64,000 nt of DNA from a bacterium (GCA_030427205.1 JAUHXC010000010.1:186001-250000); one strand, 5' to 3'; counted from the stretch's first letter, positions 45,068-54,238 are shown. Program-made: numbers and translations. The notes: generated by a model not told the origin, from the letters alone.

Positions 45068-46579
45068 TCAGCGCGCCGCGGGCGAATCGGCGTCGTCCGG
45101 GCCATCGTCCGATACGCCTTCGTCGGCGTCGCCCGATCCGTCGCCCGCGTCGGCGACGCTCTCCGGCTCTTCGCTGGCCGCATCGCTGACGCCTTCGGTC
45201 TGCGTCGCCGCCTGCATCGCCCGGATCACCGCCTCTTCGTCGATGCCTGCCTCGCCGTTGCGCAGCACCTCGTCCACCGTGGTCGCCAGCAGTTCGAATC
45301 GAGCCCGCTCGGCGGCGGCGAGCTGCCACTCGAGCCCGCCGAAGGTGGCCCCGGGCAGCTGCCCCGGCTGATAGCCGTCGTCCTCGGTCACCCGGTACAG
45401 CTCGGCCAGGGTGATGGTGCTCAGCGGCCGCGCCGGCACCAGCTCGCTCTGGCGACCGCTGACGAGCAGCACCAGCCCTGCGTGGCGCAGCACCTGCAGC
45501 GCCGGGTTGACCTCGTTGGCCTCGATCTGCAGCCGGGCAGCGACCTTCTCGGGGGTGATGCCGCCGCCGTGCTCGCGGAAGTGGCGGGCGACGATGAGGA
45601 ACACCCGGCTCACCAGGTAGCCGTTGGGCGGCGCCGGCTGGCCCTGACGCCGGCGGCGGCGCAGCACCGCCCGGGTCAACGTATCGCGGTGCTGCACGGT
45701 ATACGCCAGGATGTTGCCGCCGAGCACGATGATCCAGGTCAGGTAGACCCACAGGAAGAAGACCGGCACCAGCGAGAAGGTGCCGTAGATCTTCGACTGC
45801 ACGCCGCCCTGGTAGATGCCGCCGATGTAGTAGTTGAAGCCGGCGCGGGTGACTTGCAGCGCGATCGCCGCGCCCAACGCGCCGGCGATGGCCACCCGCC
45901 AGCGCACCGCGGTGTGGGGCAGCAGCTTGTACATCAGCGTCAGCCCGAGCACCGTCATCAGAAACGACATCACCCCCGCGCCGACGCTCAGGCCGAAGGA
46001 GTAGTCCTCGAGGGTGGCCTGGGCCTTGGCCGCGAACCATACGCCGACCCCGATCAGCGCCGGCGTGAGCGTGATGACCGCGTAGAACGTCGTCAGCCGC
46101 CGGTGCAGCGGCCGGCTCAGCGGCACCCGCCAGATGCTGTTGAACGACGACTCGATGGACATGAAGAGCGACAGCGCCGTCACCAGCAGGAAGACGGTGC
46201 CCACCGCGCCGAGCGCGCCGCCGTCGGCCCGGGACAGGAAGTCCATCAAGACCGTGGTGACCTCGGTGACGCTGTCGGCGAGCAGCGTCGACAAGAGCCA
46301 GTTCTGCACCTTGAGCCCCAGCTCGTCGCTGGTCACGAAGGCCCGCAGCACGGCGAACGAGACCGCCAGCAGCGGCACGATCGACAGCACCGTGGTGAAC
46401 GAGAGCGAGGCGGCGATCTGCAGGGCCTGCTGGCTCGACAGCTGGCGGGCGGTCTCCACGCCGGCCTCGAGCATCCGCAGCAGGTTGACCAGCCCCTCGC
46501 GGCCCGCCTCCTCGGCGCGGGCCACCAGGCGGTCGATGTTGGTGCGCAGCCACTCGAACATGGCGGCAGGATACCCCAT
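45068..46579 (-). CDS. YihY/UPF0761-family inner-membrane protein
   Basis: 503 residues. The YihY/virulence-factor-BrkB family core (about 45-305) has six membrane helices and typical motifs: QIAASLSFTTVLSIVPLLAV, SIESSFNSIWRVP, YKLLPHTAVRWRVA, and a long FVPVFFLWVYLTW-like helix (here SLVPVFFLWVYLTWIIVLGG). Residues 320-440 form a winged-helix-like cytoplasmic domain (ITPEKVAARLQIEANEVNPALQVL), an extension seen in many members. The tail (450-503) is acidic low complexity. ATG 46561 (MFEWL) is an alternative start 6 codons in; neither has a clear SD. The old name ribonuclease BN was an error in E. coli. Function unknown. Confidence 0.87.
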   Translation of the reverse strand: MGYPAAMFEWLRTNIDRLVARAEEAGREGLVNLLRMLEAGVETARQLSSQQALQIAASLSFTTVLSIVPLLAVSFAVLRAFVTSDELGLKVQNWLLSTLLADSVTEVTTVLMDFLSRADGGALGAVGTVFLLVTALSLFMSIESSFNSIWRVPLSRPLHRRLTTFYAVITLTPALIGVGVWFAAKAQATLEDYSFGLSVGAGVMSFLMTVLGLTLMYKLLPHTAVRWRVAIAGALGAAIALQVTRAGFNYYIGGIYQGGVQSKIYGTFSLVPVFFLWVYLTWIIVLGGNILAYTVQHRDTLTRAVLRRRRRQGQPAPPNGYLVSRVFLIVARHFREHGGGITPEKVAARLQIEANEVNPALQVLRHAGLVLLVSGRQSELVPARPLSTITLAELYRVTEDDGYQPGQLPGATFGGLEWQLAAAERARFELLATTVDEVLRNGEAGIDEEAVIRAMQAATQTEGVSDAASEEPESVADAGDGSGDADEGVSDDGPDDADSPAAR

Positions 46580-46704
46580 GGGGCGCGGCCGTCCATTCGA
46601 GGGCCGTCTGCGTCGGTCTACCCCCGTCGGGCTGTCTGGGCCTCGACTCTACGGTAGGATTCGCCGCCGTCGGCCGACCGACGACCCGAAACCATGGAGA
46701 TCCC

Positions 46705-48855
46705 ATGCCCCCGATCGCCCCGCCGCCCCGCCCGCTGCTGCTCGCCTCGCTGATCGCGTTGCTCGTCGGCGCCTGCGACGGCGGCACCGCCGAGCCGACG
46801 CCCGACATGGCGCCGCCGGTCGACGCCGCCGACGTCGACGCGACGCCCGACGCGGCGCCGCCCGACCCGACGCCCGACGCCGAGCTCGACGCGGGCCCCG
46901 ACGCGGCGCCCGACGCCGAGCCGTGCCTCGAGCCGCCCACCTGTGAGCCGCGGGAGCACCGGGTCGGCTGCGGCTGCTACCCGGTCAACGACCGCCGCTG
47001 CATCACCGACGACGACTGCCGCGCCGGCGAGGCCTGCACGGCGTTCGAGGCGGCCCCGATCAAGGTGTGCATCTTCACCCCGCCGCCGCTGCGGGTCTGC
47101 CCCGGCGAGGGCTGCCCCGGCGACGACGACCCGCAGCTCTACGCCGCCGGCGTCAGCCGCGTCGTGACCCCCGACGGCTTCGAGACCCCCACGCCCGCCG
47201 GCCTCGACGGCAGCCAGCTCGGCTTCGCGCCGCCCTTCGAAGACGGGCAGTGGAACGACTGCGGGCTCGACGGGCTGTGCCCCGGCGACGACGGCTACGA
47301 CGGCCCCGATACCGGCGAGGGCGACGGCGAGATGCAGGGCATGTGGCTCGCCGGCTTCTCCACCGGCCGCCCGGCGCAGTACTGCCCCGAAGAGCTGATC
47401 GGCTGCGACCGCCCCGAGTGCTGCGTCTCGAAGTTCGCCCACGACGACATCATGGTGCAGATCGCGGTGGTGCGGCAGCGCGGCGTCACCGTGGCCTTCG
47501 CGGTGGTCGATACCGTCGGCTACTTCCACAGCGACATCGAGCGCATCCGGTCCCGGGTCGAGCCCCTGGGCGTCGACCTGCTGGTCATGGGCGCCACCCA
47601 CAACCACGAGGCCCCCGATACGGCGGGGCAGTGGGGGCCCGGCCAGGGCCTGCCGACGCGCACCGGGCGCGAGGCGGCGTTCATGAGCAAGATCGAAGAG
47701 CAGACCGTCGACGGCATCCGCGAGGCGATCGAGGGGCTGGTGCCGGCCGAGGTGAAGGCCGGGATCATCGACACCGGCACCCGCGGGCTGGCGATCAGCG
47801 ACAGCCGTACACCGTACATCTTCAACGACGACCTGCCGGTGGTGCACCTCAGCGCCGCCGACGACGGGCGCACGCTGGCGACGCTCATCAGCTACGGCAA
47901 CCACGCCGAGGTGCTGTGGTCGGGCAACCCGTACATCACCAGCGACTTCTTCCACTTCACCCGCAAGTACGTGCGCGAGGGCCTCGCCGCGACCGTCGAC
48001 CTAAACGGCAACCCCAAGGCGGCCCTGCCCGGCACCGACGGGCCGGTGGTGATGTTCGCCGGCAGCGTCGGCGGCCTGATCAACCCCGGACGGGGCGGCG
48101 CCCGGGACTACAGCGGCTTCGAGCCGCCCGACGAGCACTCCTTCGCGGCGGCCGACGCGGTCGGTCAGACCCTCGCCAGCCACGTGCTCGCCGGCCTGCT
48201 CGACGGGCGTATCGCGCCGGCGCAGACCGACGGCGTGCGCTTCGCGACCCGGCAGTTCCTGGTGCCGGTGCAGAACGAGACCTTCCGCCTCGCCGCCGTC
48301 TCGCTCGACCTCATCCAGCGCGACGTCTACAACGTCGGGCTCGTCGGCGGCCGTCAGATCCCGGGCGATCCGCATGTGCTCTCGCAGGTGGCGGTGGTGC
48401 GCCTGGGCCCGATCTCGTGGTTCACCGCGCCGGGTGAGATCTTCCCCGAGACCCTCGTCGGCGGCTTCCCCGGCAAGCCGGGGGTGCGCACGCCGGTCAT
48501 CGGCGACGTCGCCCGCCACCGGGTGGACTACATCTGCGGCAGCGACGGGCTGCCCGTCGAAGGCGGCGACCAGCCGTGCATCGTGCGTCCGAACCAGACC
48601 AACCCGCCCGACTGGGCCATGACGCCCGACCCGCCCTACGTCTACGAGCTCATCCCGGGCGAGGTGCCGTTCTTCATCGGCCTCGGCATGGACTTCATGG
48701 GCTACATGGTGCCCGACTACGACTTCGACAAGCCCGCCTTCGGCGAGGCCGAGGGCGACCACTACGAAGAGACCAACAGCATCGGCCCGGCGGTCACGGG
48801 CCTGTGGCGGACCCACCTCGACGCCGTGCTCGCCGCGCTGGCCGAGATGCCGTGA
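46705..48855 (+). CDS. Lipoprotein with neutral-ceramidase-like domain
   Basis: 716 residues. The start ATG has GGAG upstream. The signal ends in LVGAC (Cys near 24) then Asp-Gly, followed by a long Asp/Ala/Pro spacer to about residue 72 and a Cys-rich segment (72-150). The main domain (about 150-716) shows features of the neutral/alkaline non-lysosomal ceramidase family: VDTVGYFHSDIERIRS with LLVMGATHNHEAPDT (the HxH-type zinc site), and ISYGNHAEVLWSGNPYITSDFF (second His and oxyanion region). Such enzymes cleave amide bonds of ceramide-type sphingolipids, which some myxobacteria make. The similarity is moderate, so the substrate is uncertain. Confidence 0.75.
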   Translation: MPPIAPPPRPLLLASLIALLVGACDGGTAEPTPDMAPPVDAADVDATPDAAPPDPTPDAELDAGPDAAPDAEPCLEPPTCEPREHRVGCGCYPVNDRRCITDDDCRAGEACTAFEAAPIKVCIFTPPPLRVCPGEGCPGDDDPQLYAAGVSRVVTPDGFETPTPAGLDGSQLGFAPPFEDGQWNDCGLDGLCPGDDGYDGPDTGEGDGEMQGMWLAGFSTGRPAQYCPEELIGCDRPECCVSKFAHDDIMVQIAVVRQRGVTVAFAVVDTVGYFHSDIERIRSRVEPLGVDLLVMGATHNHEAPDTAGQWGPGQGLPTRTGREAAFMSKIEEQTVDGIREAIEGLVPAEVKAGIIDTGTRGLAISDSRTPYIFNDDLPVVHLSAADDGRTLATLISYGNHAEVLWSGNPYITSDFFHFTRKYVREGLAATVDLNGNPKAALPGTDGPVVMFAGSVGGLINPGRGGARDYSGFEPPDEHSFAAADAVGQTLASHVLAGLLDGRIAPAQTDGVRFATRQFLVPVQNETFRLAAVSLDLIQRDVYNVGLVGGRQIPGDPHVLSQVAVVRLGPISWFTAPGEIFPETLVGGFPGKPGVRTPVIGDVARHRVDYICGSDGLPVEGGDQPCIVRPNQTNPPDWAMTPDPPYVYELIPGEVPFFIGLGMDFMGYMVPDYDFDKPAFGEAEGDHYEETNSIGPAVTGLWRTHLDAVLAALAEMP

Positions 48856-48953
48856 CCGATGGGCGGCCTGGGCCGTCCCACGGGTGTCGCCCCCGCGGCG
48901 AATGCGCGGCGCCTTTCATCGTCGGGCCGCCGTTCGAGGAATCGGTCGCGCCC

Positions 48954-48970
48954 GCCGGCGACGGCTTTTT
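48954..48970 (+). terminator. Weak intrinsic terminator
   Basis: GCCG-GCGA-CGGC followed directly by TTTTT, 99 bp after the ceramidase-like gene stop and 30 bp before the HEAT-protein start. The stem is only 4 bp with a GNRA-like loop, so strength is doubtful, but T-runs are rare in this GC-rich sequence. Confidence 0.4.
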
Positions 48971-48999
48971 CCTTCCCATCGGCCCCGAGAGCCCCCATC

Positions 49000-49773
49000 G
49001 TGGAGTACGTGAGAGCCCTGATCCTCACCGTCGGCACGTGCCTGCTCGTCACGCTCGGCGGGGTGGCCCTCGCGCAGGATGGCGACCCGGCCATCGACGC
49101 GCTGATGAGCAGCGCCAGCCACAAAGTCCGCATCAAGGCCGCCAAGAAACTCGGTCGCCTGAAGGGGCCCGCGGCGCGCAACGCGCTGCTCGCCGCCGTC
49201 GACGACGAGCACGCGCTGGTGCGGGCGGCGGCGGCCAACAGCCTCAAGCGCCACCCGAGCGGCGCCAGCATCGGCGCGCTGTGTGGGCTGCTCGGCGACC
49301 GCGACGCCTTCGTGCGGCGCACCGCCACCCGGGTGCTCAAGGGCTTCGGCGGCACCGCCGGCTGCCCGGCCTGGCTGCGGCTCGAGATCACCGGCGATAC
49401 CCCCGAGATGCAGGCCCACGTCCGCCAGGCGCTCGAGAAGACGTTCGCCGACGAGCCGCAGGTGCGCCTCACCGAAGCGGTGCCCCCCTCGGTGAGCAAC
49501 GGCGTGCTCAAGGGCTACGAGCTCAAGCTGCGCCTCGAGCGCAAGGTCGAGCGCGGCCCCGACGCGCTGCAGCTGCGCTGCATCATCACCCAGTCGATCT
49601 TCGACCTGCGCATGCGCAACCTGCGGGGGTCGGCGACGCAGAAGGGCTCGTTGACCCTGGGCAGCAAAGCCCCCGAATCGGTGGTGACGGCGCAGATCAC
49701 AGCGTGTATGGATGCCCTCGCGCCGGTCGTTCACCGGGGCATGACCGATTTTCTGGCCCGCAGCCGCCGATGA
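49000..49773 (+). CDS. Periplasmic HEAT-repeat protein
   Basis: 257 residues. GTG 49000 chosen because it gives a complete signal peptide (residues 1-26, cleavage after VALAQ); GTG 49009 is an alternative. Residues 30-125 form three HEAT/PBS-lyase-like helix pairs: VRIKAAKKLGRLKGPAARNALL, LVRAAAANSLKRHPSG and FVRRTATRVLKGFGG. The C-terminal half (about 125-250) is alpha/beta and unassigned, with VVTAQITACMDALAP. No catalytic site. It is followed after 28 bp by the HAMP-like membrane protein; the two may act together in the envelope. Confidence 0.75.
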   Translation: MEYVRALILTVGTCLLVTLGGVALAQDGDPAIDALMSSASHKVRIKAAKKLGRLKGPAARNALLAAVDDEHALVRAAAANSLKRHPSGASIGALCGLLGDRDAFVRRTATRVLKGFGGTAGCPAWLRLEITGDTPEMQAHVRQALEKTFADEPQVRLTEAVPPSVSNGVLKGYELKLRLERKVERGPDALQLRCIITQSIFDLRMRNLRGSATQKGSLTLGSKAPESVVTAQITACMDALAPVVHRGMTDFLARSRR

Positions 49774-49801
49774 GCGCTCACGCGCCGCAGGAGGTGATCC
49801 G

Positions 49802-50569
49802 ATGACCGAGGCTCAGCCGGTGCGCAAACGCCGCCTGCGCAACTTCCTGCTCGACCCGCGCTTCCAGCTCAAATACGCCCTGCTGATCGCGCTGACCGGC
49901 GGCGCGCTCTTCGGGGTGATGGGCGGGCTGTTCTACGCCCAGGTGCGGGTCACCACCGAGATGGCGGCGCTCGACCACCTCGAAGCCCGCGGCATGCCGA
50001 AGACGCCGCGCGCGCCCGCCGTCGAACCCCCCGCGCCGGCGCCGAGCAGCGGAGGGGTCGAGATCGAAGCCGAGCCCATCGAGGTCATCGGCCACGACAC
50101 CGCGCCGGTCGCCGAGCCCGGCGTCGAGGGCGATCAGGGCGCGTTCGAAGCCGAGCTCGAGAAGCGACTGGCCGACGGCGACAGCCGGCTGATGTGGCGG
50201 CTGGTCATCTGCTGGCTGGTGTTGGTGGTGATGCTCTTCATCCTGGGCATCCTGGTCACCCACCGCATCGTGGGGCCGCTCTACGTCGTCGACCGCTACC
50301 TGCGCCGCATCATCGACAGCGAGCCGGTGCGCTTCCGGCCGCTGCGCAAAGGCGACGAGTTCCAGGCGCTCTTCGAGCGGGTCAAACAGCTGGCCCATCA
50401 GCTCGACCGCGAGCGGGCCGAAGACGTCTCCACCATCGAGGCGGCGCTGGCCGCGGTGCGCCAGCATGCCCGCGGCGCCGACCCCGACGCGCTCGCCGCC
50501 GCGCTGGCCCCGCTCGAAGCGCTCGCCGCCGAGCGCGGCATCGAGCTGGTCGACGCCGTCGAGGGCTGA
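49802..50569 (+). CDS. Two-TM HAMP-like signalling membrane protein without output domain
   Basis: 255 residues. GGAGG lies 5-9 nt before the ATG at 49802. The N-terminus RNFLLDPRFQLKYALLIAL, leading into a first membrane helix (about 24-46), is a recurrent opening of deltaproteobacterial sensor proteins. A periplasmic Pro/Glu/Val region (47-130) and a second helix (about 133-153) follow. Then comes a HAMP-like segment (THRIVGPLYVVDRYLRRII, about 154-205) and a helical tail. No kinase, cyclase or methyl-accepting domain follows, so it may be a partner subunit or a mechanosensory adaptor. It is convergent with the lytic transglycosylase gene 7 bp downstream. Confidence 0.75.
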   Translation: MTEAQPVRKRRLRNFLLDPRFQLKYALLIALTGGALFGVMGGLFYAQVRVTTEMAALDHLEARGMPKTPRAPAVEPPAPAPSSGGVEIEAEPIEVIGHDTAPVAEPGVEGDQGAFEAELEKRLADGDSRLMWRLVICWLVLVVMLFILGILVTHRIVGPLYVVDRYLRRIIDSEPVRFRPLRKGDEFQALFERVKQLAHQLDRERAEDVSTIEAALAAVRQHARGADPDALAAALAPLEALAAERGIELVDAVEG

Positions 50570-50576
50570 GCGCGGC

Positions 50577-52952
50577 TCAGGTCTTCTTGCGGCCCTTGCG
50601 GCGCTTCTTCTTGCGCGACTTCTTCTTCTTGATCTTCTTCGGCACCCGCGTCTTCTGCCCGATGTAGGGCAGCGGGCTCTCGGGCGAGCCGTACAGCAGG
50701 CGGAACGTCGCCCACGACGAGACCACCCGCTTGGTATAGCCGCGGGCCTCCTCGAAGGGGATCGTCTCGACGAAGAGGTCGAGATCGAGGTGCCCGCGGG
50801 CCTTCAGCCAGCGCTTGAGCGCGCCGCCGCCCGCGTTGTAGCCCGCCGGCCACAGCGGCATCACCGCCCGGTTCGTATCGCCCACGTGGGCCAGATAGCG
50901 CGCCCCGAGCTTCACGTTCAGGTCGGGATCGGTCAGCCGGGCCTTGGTGATGCGCCCCTCGCTCTTCTTCGCCATGCGCTTCGCCGTCGGCAGGATGAGC
51001 TGCATCAGCCCCACCGCGTTGGCCCACGACGAGACCCGCGCGTTGAAGCCGCTCTCCTCGCGGATGACCCCCCAGACGAAGTGGTGGTCGATGCCCGCGT
51101 CCTTCGCCGCCGCCTTGACCAGCCGCTCGAAGGGGTTGGGGAAGGCCAGCTTCCAGTGCTTGAGCAGCGTGCCGTGCGGCGCGAAGCGGCGGAAGAACGC
51201 CAGCCGCCGCCGCAGGATGTCGTGGCTGAAGGTATACGCCCCCGCCCGATCGAGCACCCACGCCTCGAGCCACTGCCCGTCGGGCCGCGCGTCGAGCCCC
51301 GACTCGGCGAAGGCCGCCCGCGCCTCGTCGGCCAGGCCCATGCGGGCCAGCAGCCGCGCCCGCTCCCAGGCCGGCCCGATGGCGTCGGTCGGCACCGCAA
51401 GCGCCCACCGCTCGCTCTCGCCCGCCGGCAGCGACGGCCCCGGCTCCACCGTCGACAGCGCCTCGCGGGCCCAGCGATCGGCCCGCTTGCGCCCCAGCTC
51501 GCGCAGCCGCGAATACGCCAGGATCGCGTACCAGCTCAGCGGCCAGGTGCTCAGGGTCGCGCGGTAGCCCTCGAGGGCCGCCGCCCGATCGCCCGTCTTC
51601 TGGGCGATGCGCGCGCGCCAGTACAGCGTGCGCCCCGCCGAGCGATGATCGAAGCCCTGCGGATCGAGCCGATCGTCGAGGGTCAGCACCTCGCCGGCCG
51701 CCTTCCACTCGCCTTGCAGCATGTACTGCTGCGCCACGAAGAAGACCGCGTCGGGCATCATGTCGCCCGCCGGGAAGCGCTCGACCAGCTCGCCGAGCAA
51801 AGCCCGCGCCGCGGCGACGTCCTTCTGATCGTCGACGAGGTGGCGCACCACGTAGTAGCCGCCGTCATCTGCCAGCCGATGCTCGGGGTGCTTCTCCATC
51901 TGCACCCGGTAGTGGTCTGCCGCCTCCTCCTCGAAGGCCAGCCGCTCGGCGGCTTTGCCCGCTATGTGCCGGGCCCAGGGCGCCAGCGCGTGCCCCGCCG
52001 CGTCGCACGCCTTGACCGCCTCTTCGAGCAGCGGGCGGGCGGTCTTCCACTTGCGCCGCTTGCGCAGCGCCCGACCCAGGGCGTAGCGCTGCCGGCACAG
52101 CTGCTCGCCCTCCAGCTTCGCTTTGTTCAGCGGCGTCAGCGCGTCGATCACCCGCTGGTTCTGGTGGCGGGCCAGCAGCCGCTCGGCGCGGGCGATCTCC
52201 TCCTCCACCGAGCGCCCGCTCCAGGCCTTCTTCAGCTTGCGGTTGGCCTTGACCAGCGCCTCGGCCTCGCGGCGCGCGTGGCGCGCGGTCCAGTCGGCGG
52301 GGAACTCGACGTCGATGCGCCGGAAGAGCGGGATCGCGCGCGCCGCCTCGCCCGCGTCCACCAGGATGCGCCCCTGGCCCAACAGCCCCACCGCCACCTC
52401 GTCGTCGATGCCCGAGACCACCATCTGCTGATACAGCGCCCGCGCCGCGTCGGTCTGCCCCCCTTCGCGCAGCGCCCGCGCCCGGATCCGACGGGCCATG
52501 CGCCCGGTGCGCGTCGTCGGATCGACGCCCTCGACCGCCGCCGCCGCCTCGGCGAAGCGCTCCAGATCGAGCAGCGCCCGCCCCCGGGTCAGCCGGATCA
52601 GATCGCTCAACAGCGGCAGCTGCGCCTCGAGGCCCTCCAGCGCCGCGATCGCCATGCGCGGGTCGCCGGCCTTCTCGCGCAGCCAGCCGAGCACCATGCG
52701 CGCCTCGGGGGCCCGGGCGGTGATCGTGTTGGCCGCCTCGCGCCACTTGCCGCGCACGATGTACTCCCGGGCGACACCGTCGTGCTCGCCCAGCGAGATC
52801 GGCGCGAGATCGGCGTCCACCGCCACCGTCGGCGGCGACGCGCCGGCGGGCGCGGCGAGCAGCAGCAGGCAGACGCCGAGCGCGGCGGCGGCCAGCGGCA
52901 GGGCGGGGCGGATGCGGGCGGCGCGGGCGACGCGCAGGGCGGGCGGCTTCAC
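50577..52952 (-). CDS. Soluble-type lytic transglycosylase (Slt70-like)
   Basis: 791 residues. GTG start with GGAG upstream. The signal peptide is residues 1-39 (cleavage after PAGAS). Residues 60-580 are a long helical TPR-like superhelix, as in the U-domain of Slt70. The catalytic SLT domain (about 600-740) has VWGVIREESGFNARVSSWA with the catalytic Glu near 630, then AVGLMQLILPTAKRMA, LNVKLGARYLAH and AGYNAGGGALKRWL, all typical. It cleaves peptidoglycan glycan strands, forming 1,6-anhydro-muropeptides. The last 20 residues are almost only Lys/Arg, an unusual tail that may bind anionic wall polymers. It is divergent from the ECF sigma gene. Confidence 0.93.
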   Translation of the reverse strand: MKPPALRVARAARIRPALPLAAAALGVCLLLLAAPAGASPPTVAVDADLAPISLGEHDGVAREYIVRGKWREAANTITARAPEARMVLGWLREKAGDPRMAIAALEGLEAQLPLLSDLIRLTRGRALLDLERFAEAAAAVEGVDPTTRTGRMARRIRARALREGGQTDAARALYQQMVVSGIDDEVAVGLLGQGRILVDAGEAARAIPLFRRIDVEFPADWTARHARREAEALVKANRKLKKAWSGRSVEEEIARAERLLARHQNQRVIDALTPLNKAKLEGEQLCRQRYALGRALRKRRKWKTARPLLEEAVKACDAAGHALAPWARHIAGKAAERLAFEEEAADHYRVQMEKHPEHRLADDGGYYVVRHLVDDQKDVAAARALLGELVERFPAGDMMPDAVFFVAQQYMLQGEWKAAGEVLTLDDRLDPQGFDHRSAGRTLYWRARIAQKTGDRAAALEGYRATLSTWPLSWYAILAYSRLRELGRKRADRWAREALSTVEPGPSLPAGESERWALAVPTDAIGPAWERARLLARMGLADEARAAFAESGLDARPDGQWLEAWVLDRAGAYTFSHDILRRRLAFFRRFAPHGTLLKHWKLAFPNPFERLVKAAAKDAGIDHHFVWGVIREESGFNARVSSWANAVGLMQLILPTAKRMAKKSEGRITKARLTDPDLNVKLGARYLAHVGDTNRAVMPLWPAGYNAGGGALKRWLKARGHLDLDLFVETIPFEEARGYTKRVVSSWATFRLLYGSPESPLPYIGQKTRVPKKIKKKKSRKKKRRKGRKKT

Positions 52953-53153
52953 GGGCGGACTCCGACGACGACGAGGGCTGAACTACACGAACCTACATCT
53001 CACACCGTCCCGATACAACCGCCTCGAACGCCGCCGAGCTTCCCGAGCGTGGACATGTCGCCGAATCGGGGGCAGGGTGGAACCCTCACGCGCCGCGGCT
53101 GTCGGTAGAGCCGCGCCCGAACCGCGCATTCTGAGCAGCGAGCGAGGCCACCG
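52953..53153. other. Divergent intergenic region, possible ECF promoter
   Basis: A 201-bp region between the lytic transglycosylase (minus) and the sigma factor (plus). GAACCT at 52989-52994 on the plus strand resembles an ECF -35 box, but the -10 is not convincing at the usual spacing (CGATAC at 53011). Autoregulation of the sigma gene is possible. Nothing else recognised. Confidence 0.25.
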
Positions 53154-53744
53154 GTGGACGAGAAGCGGCTGATCAAGCGCCTCAAACGCGGAGACGAAGC
53201 CGCGTTCGCGCTGCTCGTCCGCCAGAACCAGGGGCGCATCTTCAGCCTGTGTTTTCGCATGCTCGGCAACGCCGCCGAGGCGGAGGACATCGCCCAGGAC
53301 GTCTTCGTGAAGGCCTTTCTGGCCATCGGCGGGTTCCGCGGCGACAGCCAGGTGGGCACGTGGCTCTATCGGATCGCCATCAACCTCTGCAAGAACCGGC
53401 TGAAGTACCTCGGCCGGCGGCACTACAAGACGAAGAAGGCGCTCGACGGGGTGCCCGAGCAGGCCTTCGAGCCCAACCAGGGCGGCACCCGCACCGTCGG
53501 TGAGCCCGCGCCGCGGCCGGACCACGTGCTCGAGGGCAACCGGGCCGAGTCGCGGGTGCAGAAGGCGCTCGCCGCCGTCGACGAGAGCTTCCGCGAGCTG
53601 TTGGTCTTGCGGGACATCGAGGGATTGACCTACCAGGAGATCATGGACATCACCGGGTTGCCCGAGGGCACGGTGAAGTCCCGGCTCCATCGCGCCCGGG
53701 CCGCGCTGCGGCGGGCCTACGACGCGCAGGAGGCACAGCCATGA
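53154..53744 (+). CDS. ECF (RpoE-like, sigma-70 family) RNA polymerase sigma factor
   Basis: 196 residues, GTG start. Region 2 (about 10-85) includes FSLCFRMLGNAAEAEDIAQDVFVKAF and TWLYRIAINLCKNRLK, the core-binding and -10 recognition helices. A linker of about 40 residues follows, then region 4 (about 138-190): LRELLVLRDIEGLTYQEIM-like helix (here FRELLVLRDIEGLTYQEI) with LPEGTVKSRLHRARAALR, the -35-binding helix-turn-helix. Only regions 2 and 4 are present, as in group 4. The 4-bp overlap with the downstream membrane anti-sigma candidate is the usual arrangement. Regulon unknown. Confidence 0.95.
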   Translation: MDEKRLIKRLKRGDEAAFALLVRQNQGRIFSLCFRMLGNAAEAEDIAQDVFVKAFLAIGGFRGDSQVGTWLYRIAINLCKNRLKYLGRRHYKTKKALDGVPEQAFEPNQGGTRTVGEPAPRPDHVLEGNRAESRVQKALAAVDESFRELLVLRDIEGLTYQEIMDITGLPEGTVKSRLHRARAALRRAYDAQEAQP

Positions 53745-54238
53745 GCGTGCACACCGAGCCCGGACGGGACGCGGACGACCGCCTCGCCGCCCGGCTGACC
53801 GACTACCTCGACGGCGAGCTCGACGACGCCGCCGCCGCCGAGCTCGACGCGCTGCTCGACGACGGGGCGCTGCGCGACGCGCTCGCCGAAGCCCGCGAAG
53901 GCCAGGATCTGCTGCGCGGGCTGCAGCGCCCGGCGGTGCCCCGCGACTTCCTGCGCAAGGTGCAGCGCCGCGTGCGCCGACGCAGCGGCGGGCGCTACTT
54001 CCATCCGGCGGCGCAGCCCTTCGGCTGGCGCATGTCGGTCGAGGTCTTCGTGGTCGTCGCCATCGCGGTGATGGCCGGCTGCTGGTTCATCATGGACGCC
54101 GGCCGCCGCGCCGCCGCGCCCGCGCCCATCGTCGAGGAGGCCCCCGCCGTCGAGGCCCCCGCCCCCGCCCCCGCCGCCCAACCCGAGCGCCCCCGCGGCG
54201 CCACCTTCGCCCCGCCGGCCGACGGGAAGGGCGAGTAG
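53741..54238 (+). CDS. Membrane anti-sigma factor candidate
   Basis: 165 residues. The ATG overlaps the sigma stop (ATGA). The N-terminal 60 residues (LTDYLDGELDDAAAAELDALL) have the helical pattern of anti-sigma domains that wrap ECF factors. The zinc HxxxCxxC motif is absent, so this is not a ZAS-type. One membrane segment is at about 103-122, with a Pro/Ala/Glu-rich outer tail. Expected role: hold the ECF factor at the membrane until an envelope signal triggers its release. Confidence 0.85.
   Translation: MSVHTEPGRDADDRLAARLTDYLDGELDDAAAAELDALLDDGALRDALAEAREGQDLLRGLQRPAVPRDFLRKVQRRVRRRSGGRYFHPAAQPFGWRMSVEVFVVVAIAVMAGCWFIMDAGRRAAAPAPIVEEAPAVEAPAPAPAAQPERPRGATFAPPADGKGE

Noticed and set aside
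46333..46596. Ribonuclease BN activity for the YihY-like protein
   Set aside because: The family name is historical; RNase BN activity belongs to a different protein, so no nuclease function is claimed.
52989..53016. ECF-type promoter GAACCT with downstream CGATAC
   Set aside because: The -10 does not fit a clear consensus at this spacing; in GC-rich DNA a six-base match is weak evidence.
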